From contig JAXFOH010000086.1 in the NCBI GenBank assembly GCA_034180465.1, forward strand, positions 1-64,000: 64,000 nt of DNA. Reading direction: 5' to 3'. The position numbers were made by a program, and so were the translations under genes. The stretch's first letter is position 1; each line of letters starts with the position of its first letter. Of the stretch, positions 17,653 through 24,436 are shown piece after piece. The notes beneath the pieces were generated by a model that was given only the letters and a program-made list of their open reading frames with translations, was not told the origin of the DNA and ran no database searches. This DNA is from CAKUIA01 sp034180465. Its GTDB lineage: Bacteria; Verrucomicrobiota; Verrucomicrobiia; Opitutales; Intestinicryptomonadaceae.

Positions 17653-18636
17653 ATGGGTTTAAAAGGCGACAACGCTTTTGTAAATCCGTCTAATGTCGAG
17701 CTGTCTGAAGATATACTTAAGGCGGCTCGTATTATTTTAGACGGCGACTGTGTTGCCGTACCCACCGAAACGGTATACGGCCTTGCGGCCAACGCCCTAA
17801 ACGAAAACGCCTGCCGCAAGATTTTCAAGATAAAAAACCGCCCTTTTATAGACCCTTTAATTGTGCATGTTTCGGATATGCAAATGGCCGAAAGCATTGC
17901 ATACTTTAACGACAAAGCCCGCAAGCTTGCCGAAAGGTTTTGGCCGGGGCCGATGACCATTGTCTTAAAGAAAAAAAACGTAATCCCCGATTTGGTTTCG
18001 GCAAACCTCGACACGGTTGCAATAAGGATGCCGTCGCACAAAGTAGCGCACGCTTTAATTGTGGCATCTAAAGTGCCCTTTGCCGCCCCAAGCGCAAATC
18101 CCTTCGGCTATGTAAGCCCCACAAAGGCAGAACATGTGCGCGCCCAGCTTGGCGACAAAATAAAGCTTATTTTAGAGGGCGGGCAATGCGACAGAGGGTT
18201 GGAATCTACCATAATTTCGTTGGCAGACCCGAACAAACCCCTGCTTTTGCGTTTTGGGCCTTTGGCAAGAGAGGAACTTGAAGCGTTTTTGGGTGAAAAA
18301 GTTATTGTTCCCGAAAAGAATCCAGCCCAGCCAATCGCCCCGGGAATGATGAAATCGCACTACAGCCCCAAGGCAAACTTTAGACTGTTCGAAAACGAAA
18401 GCGAAATTCCCGAAAATTTTGATGGGGCTGTTATATTTTTAAAGCGCCCGCAAAGCCCAAAAAACAACCATTTTTGGCTTTCCGAAAACGGAGATTTGGC
18501 GGAAGTTGCGAAAAACCTTTACGACCTTATGCGAAATTGCGACAAAAAATACTCTAAAATACTCTGCCAAAAGCCCGAAAATTCGGGAGTGGGAGCTGCA
18601 ATTAACGACAGACTTTCGCGGGCGAGTAAAAAATAA
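17653..18636 (+). CDS. tsaC: L-threonylcarbamoyladenylate synthase (Sua5/TsaC)
   Basis: The enzyme makes threonylcarbamoyl-AMP for t6A37 modification of ANN-decoding tRNAs. At 327 residues it is the long Sua5 form. The YrdC domain (about 15-205) includes P-T-E-T-V-Y-G-L-A and the K-I-K-N-R-P-x-x-x-P-L substrate loop. It also includes A-P-S-A-N-P-F-G. After a linker with A-P-G-M-M-K-S-H-Y-S-P comes the C-terminal Sua5 domain (about 235-327). It follows rpsR closely. The tRNA-Thr in this window is one that would not itself need t6A unless it reads ACN, which it does. Confidence 0.93.
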   Translation: MGLKGDNAFVNPSNVELSEDILKAARIILDGDCVAVPTETVYGLAANALNENACRKIFKIKNRPFIDPLIVHVSDMQMAESIAYFNDKARKLAERFWPGPMTIVLKKKNVIPDLVSANLDTVAIRMPSHKVAHALIVASKVPFAAPSANPFGYVSPTKAEHVRAQLGDKIKLILEGGQCDRGLESTIISLADPNKPLLLRFGPLAREELEAFLGEKVIVPEKNPAQPIAPGMMKSHYSPKANFRLFENESEIPENFDGAVIFLKRPQSPKNNHFWLSENGDLAEVAKNLYDLMRNCDKKYSKILCQKPENSGVGAAINDRLSRASKK

Positions 18637-18717
18637 AAAATTTATGGGGCTTTTTTGCAAAAAAAGCTTGCACTTACAATTTAACTGTATTTATTGGAAC
18701 TTTTTAAATTTACGATA

Positions 18718-19032
18718 ATGAAAGCGACTATTAAAATTCAAGGAAAACAACTGACGGTATCGGAAGGCGAAATCTTTTTCGTAAACCGCTTCTGCGACTC
18801 CAAAGCTGGCGACACAGTTACCATTAACGAAGTTCTTATGCTCGGCGACGGTGCCGAAGCGAAGTTTGGCACGCCCTATGTCGACGGAGCGAGCGTAACC
18901 GCCAAAATTCTCGAAAACAAGCGCGGCAAGAAGGTAGACATCTTCAAAAAGAAACGCCGCAAGGGTTATCAGCGCAGAAGAGGCCACAGGCAGGAATTGT
19001 CTGTTATAAAAGTAGAATCTATCAAGGCATAA
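18718..19032 (+). CDS. rplU: 50S ribosomal protein L21
   Basis: This 104-residue protein is bL21, a 23S rRNA-binding protein. The frame is open from 18694, but the ATG at 18718 gives the usual start (M-K-A-T-I-K-I-Q-G-K-Q). Typical segments are V-x-L-M-L-G-D-G, the G-x-P-Y-V-x-G-A-x-V-x-A-K-I block, and K-K-K-R-R-K-G-Y-x-R-R-x-G-H-R-Q. It is followed by rpmA after 15 bases, the conserved rplU-rpmA pair. Confidence 0.95.
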   Translation: MKATIKIQGKQLTVSEGEIFFVNRFCDSKAGDTVTINEVLMLGDGAEAKFGTPYVDGASVTAKILENKRGKKVDIFKKKRRKGYQRRRGHRQELSVIKVESIKA

Positions 19033-19047
19033 GGAGGCTAATCAGTT

Positions 19048-19287
19048 ATGGCACATAAAAAAGGTCAGTCGTCGGCAGGCAACGGTAAAGATTCTAACGC
19101 ACAACGTCGCGGCGTAAAGAAATACGGCGGCGAAGCTATTTTGGCAGGCGGCATTATCGTCCGTCAGTGCGGCACAAAAGTACACCCCGGCTTGAATGTT
19201 GGAATGGGTAAAGACTACACCCTCTTTGCATTGAAAGACGGTACCGTTAAGTGGGACGGCGCACACCGCAAAGTTTCGGTTTTGTAA
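19048..19287 (+). CDS. rpmA: 50S ribosomal protein L27
   Basis: This 79-residue protein is bL27, whose N-terminus reaches the peptidyl-transferase centre. It begins directly with M-A-H-K-K-G, so it is not the Firmicutes form with a cleaved extension. The core G-G-x-I-V-R-Q-x-G-T-K-x-H-P-G-x-N-V-G is intact. A strong AAGGAGG lies about 10 bases before the ATG. Obg (usual third gene) does not follow. Confidence 0.96.
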   Translation: MAHKKGQSSAGNGKDSNAQRRGVKKYGGEAILAGGIIVRQCGTKVHPGLNVGMGKDYTLFALKDGTVKWDGAHRKVSVL

Positions 19288-19317
19288 TTTAATAAAACCT
19301 TTATTTGATTTTGTTTA

Positions 19318-19343
19318 TGGCGGGTTTACCCCGCCATTTTTTT
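19318..19343 (+). terminator. Terminator after rplU-rpmA
   Basis: TGGCGGG (19318-19324) pairs with CCCGCCA (19330-19336), followed by seven T. The remaining 170 bases to the next terminator hold nothing I can support. Confidence 0.85.
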
Positions 19344-19512
19344 GCGCCAAATTTAGGCAAAAGCATATATTGCATAGCTAAAACCTTTGGGAATTTGCCA
19401 CGCGTTTTATATAAAAACTTTATATATAAAAAAAACGGCAAAGCACCGCATTTTAGCAGAACATACAGCTATGCCCCCTGCCCTAATTTTACGGCATAAT
19501 TTTACGCGCACA

Positions 19513-19550
19513 AAAAAACTCTCAAAGCAATTTTGCATTGAGAGTTTTTT
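19513..19550. terminator. Terminator facing the EEP phosphatase gene
   Basis: AAAAAACTCTCAA (19513-19525) pairs perfectly with TTGAGAGTTTTTT (19538-19550). It lies just past the minus-strand gene that stops at 19573 and can work in both directions. Confidence 0.85.
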
Positions 19551-19572
19551 GTTTTAAAAGAAAGCTACTAGG

Positions 19573-20466
19573 TTATTTAAGAACAGCTTCGATAAATACG
19601 GGGAAGTGGTCGGACGGGAACTTTGTTTTGTTGCTGTCGCTTATTACCCTGTAAGAGTTTACCTGCGTATTGTTCTTGTTCACAAAAATGTAGTCTATGC
19701 GCGTTTTTTGCGAAGGCTCAAAACCCTTAAAAGCGTGGAATGTCGCTTCGGGCCCGTAGGGTGTTTTTTTCGACAAGCCGCGCGAATCTTTAAAGGTATC
19801 TGAAGAAAACATAATTTTCATAGGTTCGCTGTCGGAAAAGGCGTTAAAGTCGCCCATGCAAAATACGGCGGTATTTTTGTCTAGCTCGCCCATTTTCTTT
19901 AGCAACAACTTTGCAGATTCTGCTCTGGCATAGGGTGCTATATGGTCGAAGTGGCTATTGAACACAACAATATTTTTGCCGCTGTTTTTGTCGCGCAATT
20001 TGGCAAATGTGCAAATTCTTTTGTGCTCTTTAACGTCCCAACCCAGGCTTGGCACTTCGGGCGTTTCCGAATACCAAAAAGTTCCCTTGTCGAGCAATTC
20101 AAAGCGGTCTTTCTTGTAGTATATCGCGCAAGTTTCGCCCAACTGCTTGCCGTCGTCGCGGCCGGCTGCAACAATGTCGTATTGCGGAAGCTCTTTGCCT
20201 ATGTATTCAAGCTGCTGCCAAAACGCCTCTTGCGAGCCCCACAAATCAAAATCGTAGTAGTTTACAAGTGCTTTAACCTGCCCTTTGCGCAAATCCCAAA
20301 TGTTTTCCTTGTCCCAGTTGTTTAGCAGTCTTAAGTTCCAGCTGGCAACCTTTACGGGCACGCCGCCTGCACAGACACTTTCGCCATTGCAGGGGAGTTT
20401 AGAAAACACAAAACCCGCGGCAAATGCCGCAATCGCCAAGCATACAACCAATATTGTTTTTTTCAT
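19573..20466 (-). CDS. Exported/anchored endonuclease-exonuclease-phosphatase family protein
   Basis: The 297-residue product has a signal or anchor helix at residues 5-22 followed by an EEP (DNase I-like) domain. Metal and catalytic motifs seen in order are A-S-W-N-L-R, W-G-S-Q-E-A-F, F-N-S-H-F-D-H, M-G-D-F-N-A-F, T-R-I-D-Y-I-F and F-P-S-D-H-F-P-V, so the active site looks complete. Exported EEP proteins act on nucleic acids or on phospholipid and inositol phosphates; the sequence alone does not decide. It is the last gene of a run glnB, decarboxylase, arnD, EEP, starting 24 bases after arnD, so action on a phosphorylated envelope lipid is a possibility. Confidence 0.8.
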   Translation of the reverse strand: MKKTILVVCLAIAAFAAGFVFSKLPCNGESVCAGGVPVKVASWNLRLLNNWDKENIWDLRKGQVKALVNYYDFDLWGSQEAFWQQLEYIGKELPQYDIVAAGRDDGKQLGETCAIYYKKDRFELLDKGTFWYSETPEVPSLGWDVKEHKRICTFAKLRDKNSGKNIVVFNSHFDHIAPYARAESAKLLLKKMGELDKNTAVFCMGDFNAFSDSEPMKIMFSSDTFKDSRGLSKKTPYGPEATFHAFKGFEPSQKTRIDYIFVNKNNTQVNSYRVISDSNKTKFPSDHFPVFIEAVLK

Positions 20467-20490
20467 TTTATAATCCTCCTATATAAAAAT

Positions 20491-21387
20491 TTAAGCCTGC
20501 TGCGCCAATAGGCCGCTGCGCCCCGCAAATTCAAGCATTTTAACTTCGCATACTTGAATTTTTTGCGGCTCTGCCAACAGCTGTTTTGCCCAGTCTTGCA
20601 GCGAAAAGAATTCTATATTGCGGGCTTTTGCCTCTTTTATAAAGCCTTCAAAGTAGTCGAAATAATTCAAAGCCTCCAACTCGGAATGTATTGTTATAAC
20701 CGACATTTCGGCAGCGAGAATCTTTTCTAAATACATTTGCTTTATGGAATCCAATGTATTTGAGCCTACGCCCAAAACTTCGTCTAAAGTAGGCAGTGTA
20801 GACGGTATCTGAAGCGTTTTAAACGTTTTGCCTCCCATTTTTGGGAAAAACGGGCTTTTGCCGCGTGTATCCGATGCATATAGCAAATTGTTTGCGTCTT
20901 CTACCGCAATAGCGTCGGGCGAAATTTGCCAACCTGGGGCACCGCAGCAAAGGGGGGCTTGTCCGTAAACTTCAACAAAAGCTTTTTTTGCCTTTTCAAA
21001 TTCGGCTGCTACGGCAGTTTTAGACATTTTAAAAATATTGTCTTGCCAGTTGTAGTGGTTCCACGAATGTATGCCGCATTCAAAGCCGCTGTTTTTTGCC
21101 TGCAACATAATGTTTGCGCACTTTTTGTAGATTATAGGTGCGGGCAAAAGCGTTCCGTACATAAGGGTTTTTAGGCCGTAGTTGCCCGCCACATTGCTGC
21201 GCAGGCACTTTTTTATAAAGCCCTTTCTAAACACCCTTGTTATTGCCCTGCCCGTGTTGTCGGGCCCAAAGCTAAAAAGGAATGTTGCGGGCACTGCGTA
21301 CTTTTCAAATAAACGAAGAAGGGGTATTATCCCCTTCTTTGTTCCTTGATAAGTATCTACGTCTATCTTTATTGCAAGCTTGGGCAT
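20491..21387 (-). CDS. arnD: ArnD-type polysaccharide deacetylase family deformylase
   Basis: ArnD removes the formyl group from undecaprenyl-phosphate-4-deoxy-4-formamido-L-arabinose, a step towards Ara4N addition to lipid A. The 298 residues begin A-I-K-I-D-V-D-T-Y-Q-G-T-K-K-G and continue F-S-F-G-P-D-N-T-G-R, both diagnostic of ArnD within the NodB family. The metal motif follows as C-G-I-H-S-W-N-H-Y-N-W-Q-D, and V-I-T-I-H-S-E closes the active site. The gene overlaps the upstream decarboxylase (TAATG). arnB, arnC, arnT and the formyltransferase are not in the window, so the pathway is either split or adapted. Confidence 0.85.
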   Translation of the reverse strand: MPKLAIKIDVDTYQGTKKGIIPLLRLFEKYAVPATFLFSFGPDNTGRAITRVFRKGFIKKCLRSNVAGNYGLKTLMYGTLLPAPIIYKKCANIMLQAKNSGFECGIHSWNHYNWQDNIFKMSKTAVAAEFEKAKKAFVEVYGQAPLCCGAPGWQISPDAIAVEDANNLLYASDTRGKSPFFPKMGGKTFKTLQIPSTLPTLDEVLGVGSNTLDSIKQMYLEKILAAEMSVITIHSELEALNYFDYFEGFIKEAKARNIEFFSLQDWAKQLLAEPQKIQVCEVKMLEFAGRSGLLAQQA

Positions 21388-22436
21388 TACTTTCTCTTTT
21401 GCTCAAGTTCGTAGTCTTTGCCCAACAAGTGGTAGTCTAGCGTAAGGCGTATTGCGGTTTTTAAGTCGGTTGTAGGCTTCCAGCCTAGTTTTTCTTCGGC
21501 TTCTTTTATAGAGGGAATTCTATATTTTACGTCTTGATAGCCTTCGCCGTAATACTCTTTTGCCGAAACCGTTTCAATTCTGGCATTTTTAGCACATTCT
21601 TCGTAGCCCTTATATTCGCCAATCATCTCAACAAGCATATCCGCCAATTCCTTAATGGAAAAGTCCATATATGGATTGCCTATGTTGAAGATTCTGCGCG
21701 AGGCAACGCCGTCCTTGTTTTCTATGATTTTCAGCATACAATCCATGGCGTCGTCTATAAAGGTAAAGCTTCTGCGCTGCGCGCCGCCGTCTACAAGCTT
21801 AATCGGCTTGTTGTTTATTATGTTGTGTATAAACTGCGTCAATACGCGCGAAGAGCCTTCTTTTGGAGCCTTAACGTCGTCAAGCTTTGGGCCTATGAAG
21901 TTGAAAGGTCTAAACAAGGTAAAGTCTAAGCCTTCGTGCATGCCGTATGCCCAAATTACGCGGTCTAACATCTGCTTAATGCACGAGTATATCCAGCGTT
22001 CTTTGGGAACGGGGCCAAGAGTTAAGTTGGAATTATATTCGTCGAAAGAATCGTCTTGGCACATACCGTATACTTCGGAAGTAGACGGGAACAATATGCG
22101 CGTTTTGTATTTTGCGCAAAGTTTTACAACCTCTATGTTCGACTCGTAGTCGAGCCTGTAAACCCTGAGGGGGTCGGTTACATACATTCTGGGGGTTGCA
22201 ATGGCAACCAGCGGAATTACTACATCGCAGGCTTTTACCTGTTCTTCAATCCAGTCGGTATCTACGGTAACATCGCCCTTTTTAAAGTGGAATTTTTCGT
22301 AGCCCAAGCAGTTTTCAAGCTTGTTCGACGCCATGTCGAACGCGAAAATTTCCCAGTCGGTTTTGTTGAGAATTGCCCACGACAGCGACGAGCCTATAAA
22401 GCCGTTCGCGCCCAATATAAGAATTTTTTTTGACAT
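21387..22436 (-). CDS. UDP-glucuronic acid 4-decarboxylase, stand-alone ArnA C-terminal type
   Basis: This NAD-dependent SDR enzyme oxidises and decarboxylates UDP-glucuronate to UDP-4-keto-pentose. The frame is open from 22508, but the ATG at 22436 (M-S-K-K-I-L-I-L-G-A-N-G-F-I-G) places the glycine-rich NAD loop correctly, giving 349 residues. The likely catalytic set is P-S-T-S-E-V-Y-G, the Y-x-x-x-K in Y-S-C-I-K-Q, and the R-R-S-F-T-F-I-D-D arginines, all as in the ArnA decarboxylase half. The formyltransferase half of enterobacterial ArnA is absent. Stop and arnD start overlap. A UDP-xylose synthase role is the main alternative, though linkage to arnD favours the aminoarabinose route. Confidence 0.85.
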   Translation of the reverse strand: MSKKILILGANGFIGSSLSWAILNKTDWEIFAFDMASNKLENCLGYEKFHFKKGDVTVDTDWIEEQVKACDVVIPLVAIATPRMYVTDPLRVYRLDYESNIEVVKLCAKYKTRILFPSTSEVYGMCQDDSFDEYNSNLTLGPVPKERWIYSCIKQMLDRVIWAYGMHEGLDFTLFRPFNFIGPKLDDVKAPKEGSSRVLTQFIHNIINNKPIKLVDGGAQRRSFTFIDDAMDCMLKIIENKDGVASRRIFNIGNPYMDFSIKELADMLVEMIGEYKGYEECAKNARIETVSAKEYYGEGYQDVKYRIPSIKEAEEKLGWKPTTDLKTAIRLTLDYHLLGKDYELEQKRK

Positions 22437-22452
22437 ATATTTTTGCTTTCGA

Positions 22453-22791
22453 TTAAAGTGCAAGCGAACCCGTTTCGCCCGTGCGTATTCTGATAACTTC
22501 GTCGACATTGCTTACAAAAAGCTTGCCGTCGCCTATCTTGCCGGTGCGCGCCGATTTAAGTATTGCGTCTATCGCCTTGTCGGCAACTTCGTCGGGCACG
22601 CACAAATCTATAATAACCTTAGGCAACAACTCCGACGTATACTCGCTGCCGCGGTATATTTCGGAATGGCCGCGCTGCCTGCCAAACCCTTTGGCTTCGG
22701 TTACGGTCATACCCTCTATGCCTATTTCGGCCAAAGATTCCTTTACTTCGTCCAATTTAAATGGCTTAATGATTGCCTTAATAAGTTTCAT
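22453..22791 (-). CDS. glnB: Nitrogen regulatory protein PII
   Basis: PII senses 2-oxoglutarate and ATP/ADP and controls ammonium transport and assimilation. The ATG at 22791 gives M-K-L-I-K-A-I-I-K-P-F, the standard start, and 112 residues; the ATG three codons upstream is less likely. The T-loop is E-I-Y-R-G-S-E-Y with Tyr51, the uridylylation site, intact. The second signature is T-G-K-I-G-D-G-K-L-F-V. It is not beside amtB (62693-64000), unlike most glnK genes, but heads a run with the decarboxylase 16 bases downstream. Confidence 0.93.
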   Translation of the reverse strand: MKLIKAIIKPFKLDEVKESLAEIGIEGMTVTEAKGFGRQRGHSEIYRGSEYTSELLPKVIIDLCVPDEVADKAIDAILKSARTGKIGDGKLFVSNVDEVIRIRTGETGSLAL

Positions 22792-22840
22792 AAAAACCAT
22801 AATTTAACAAAGCCGTAGCAAACGCAAGTTTTTTTAGGCA

Positions 22841-23701
22841 ATGGGCAAAATTTCGACACAAATTTTAGAGGATTTCGCAAAGCGCGAACTGTTCGACGCA
22901 GTGGGCGTATGCGAAGCTTTGCCCGTCGAAAAAAGGTATGCCGACAAATTCCTAGAATGGGTAAATTCGCAAAATTCGGGAGCTTTGGAATATATGAAAC
23001 GCAACATAGAAGTTAGGCTAAACCCGCAGCTGTTGCTGGAAGGCGCAAAAAGCGTTATAGGCTTTAGGGCAAACTTTTGGCGCACGGTTAGCGAAAACCG
23101 CATTGCAACCTACGCGCAGGGCAAAGACTACCACATTGTTTTAAAGGAAAAACTTTTGCGGCTAAACGCCCTTTTAAGCGAGCTTGGCGGCACGCAAAAA
23201 TTGTGTGTAGACAGCACCCCCTTAATGGAAAAATATTTTGCGCAAAAATGCGGTTTGGGCTTTATAGGCAAAAACTCGCTTTTAATAAGCAGGCCCAACG
23301 GGGCGTTTAACTTTTTATGCTTTGCTATAACTACGCTGGAATTCGATAGGCTGTCGAGCCCCGTAGCCGACTCGTGCCGAGATTGCGACATTTGCATTAA
23401 GGCGTGTCCGGTAAAGGCAATTAAAGGCAACTACACCGTAAACGCCGCAAAGTGCATAAACGCCCTTACAATAGAAGAGGCAAAACCCGTAAAAATAGGC
23501 AACCGCAACTTTATTTTCGGGTGCGACATTTGCCTTAGGGTGTGCCCTAAAAACGAGAAAAGCCAAACGCCCAAAATGCCCGAATTTTGCAATAGGTTTG
23601 ACAATTTAAGCGAAACTGCAACTCTTGAAAGTTTAATGCCCATTGCGAAAAATACGCCGATGGAAAGAACCATAAAAAAACTGCTAAGGCAAAAAAAATG
23701 A
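22841..23701 (+). CDS. queG: Epoxyqueuosine reductase
   Basis: QueG reduces epoxyqueuosine to queuosine in tRNA using cobalamin and two 4Fe-4S clusters. The 286-residue product has the family core V-D-S-T-P-L-M-E-K-Y-F-A, with the catalytic Asp, then G-L-G-F-I-G-K-N-S. Two ferredoxin-like cluster motifs follow: C-R-D-C-D-I-C-I-K-A-C-P and G-C-D-I-C-L-R-V-C-P. It is the short form without a HEAT-repeat tail. It is divergent from glnB across a 49-base gap, and its stop overlaps the next ATG (ATGA). Confidence 0.94.
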   Translation: MGKISTQILEDFAKRELFDAVGVCEALPVEKRYADKFLEWVNSQNSGALEYMKRNIEVRLNPQLLLEGAKSVIGFRANFWRTVSENRIATYAQGKDYHIVLKEKLLRLNALLSELGGTQKLCVDSTPLMEKYFAQKCGLGFIGKNSLLISRPNGAFNFLCFAITTLEFDRLSSPVADSCRDCDICIKACPVKAIKGNYTVNAAKCINALTIEEAKPVKIGNRNFIFGCDICLRVCPKNEKSQTPKMPEFCNRFDNLSETATLESLMPIAKNTPMERTIKKLLRQKK

Positions 23702-24342
23702 AAAGAACATTCATATTCGATTTCGACGGAACGTTGGCCGACACATTCCCGCTAATTTTATACGCATTCGGCAAGGGTTTTGAGGCGGTGGATATGCCCG
23801 TTCCAAGCAACGAGGATATGGTTTCGCATTTCGGCCCGTCTGAAGAGGGATTTTTTAAGGCATATAACGCCGACAAGGCAAACGCCATGTTTGCAGCCTA
23901 TATACAGGCCTACGAGCGCGAGCACGAAAAGTTTTCGCCCAAGCCATTCTGCAATATGGTTGAAATTTTCAATTACATAAAAGCCAAGGGCGACAACCTT
24001 GGGCTTATAACGGGCAAATGCCTGCAAAGCGCAAAAATAAGCCTTAAGCACTACGGCATAGATTTTGGCATATTCGACTTTGTAAGAACCGGCAGCCCCG
24101 ACGGCAATACAAAGCCGCAGGCGATGAAAGACGCAAGGGAATATTTTAAGGAAAATTCTTCGGAATATTATTATATTGGCGATGCCCTAAGCGACATAAA
24201 AGACGCGCAAGAATCGGGCTTTGCGCCCATTGCAGCAGCCTGGGCAAGCCATGCCGACAAAGCCGGCCAGCTTAAGCTAGACCCCTACAAACAATTCACC
24301 ACCACCGAAGCCTTTTTCAACTGGCTAAAGAGTTTAAAATAA
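23698..24342 (+). CDS. HAD-superfamily hydrolase (phosphoglycolate phosphatase-like)
   Basis: This 214-residue cytosolic phosphatase has motif I D8-F-D10-G-T-L-A-D, motif II L-I-T-G-K, a Lys in T-K-P-Q-A-M and motif IV Y-I-G-D-A-L-S-D-I-K-D-A. The helical cap between motifs I and II puts it in the Gph/beta-phosphoglucomutase subclass. It overlaps queG by four bases and so is translationally coupled to it; no functional link is obvious. The exact substrate cannot be read from the sequence. Confidence 0.85.
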   Translation: MKRTFIFDFDGTLADTFPLILYAFGKGFEAVDMPVPSNEDMVSHFGPSEEGFFKAYNADKANAMFAAYIQAYEREHEKFSPKPFCNMVEIFNYIKAKGDNLGLITGKCLQSAKISLKHYGIDFGIFDFVRTGSPDGNTKPQAMKDAREYFKENSSEYYYIGDALSDIKDAQESGFAPIAAAWASHADKAGQLKLDPYKQFTTTEAFFNWLKSLK

Positions 24343-24374
24343 AGCTGCAAAAAATTTTATCTGTAAAAAATAAA

Positions 24375-24411
24375 AAATGCCTTTTTTGAGAAACTCTCAA
24401 AAAAGGCATTT
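24375..24411. terminator. Long bidirectional terminator
   Basis: A 17-bp perfect inverted repeat (24375-24391 and 24395-24411, AAATGCCTTTTTTGAGA and its complement) has a 3-base loop. It lies between the convergent HAD gene and the PEP-CTERM gene. Confidence 0.85.
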
Positions 24412-24436
24412 GTTTTTTACAGGTTTTAAAGAAATT

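Noticed and set aside
22841..24342. queG-HAD overlap as a fused gene
   Set aside because: The overlap is an ordinary ATGA junction with separate complete proteins.
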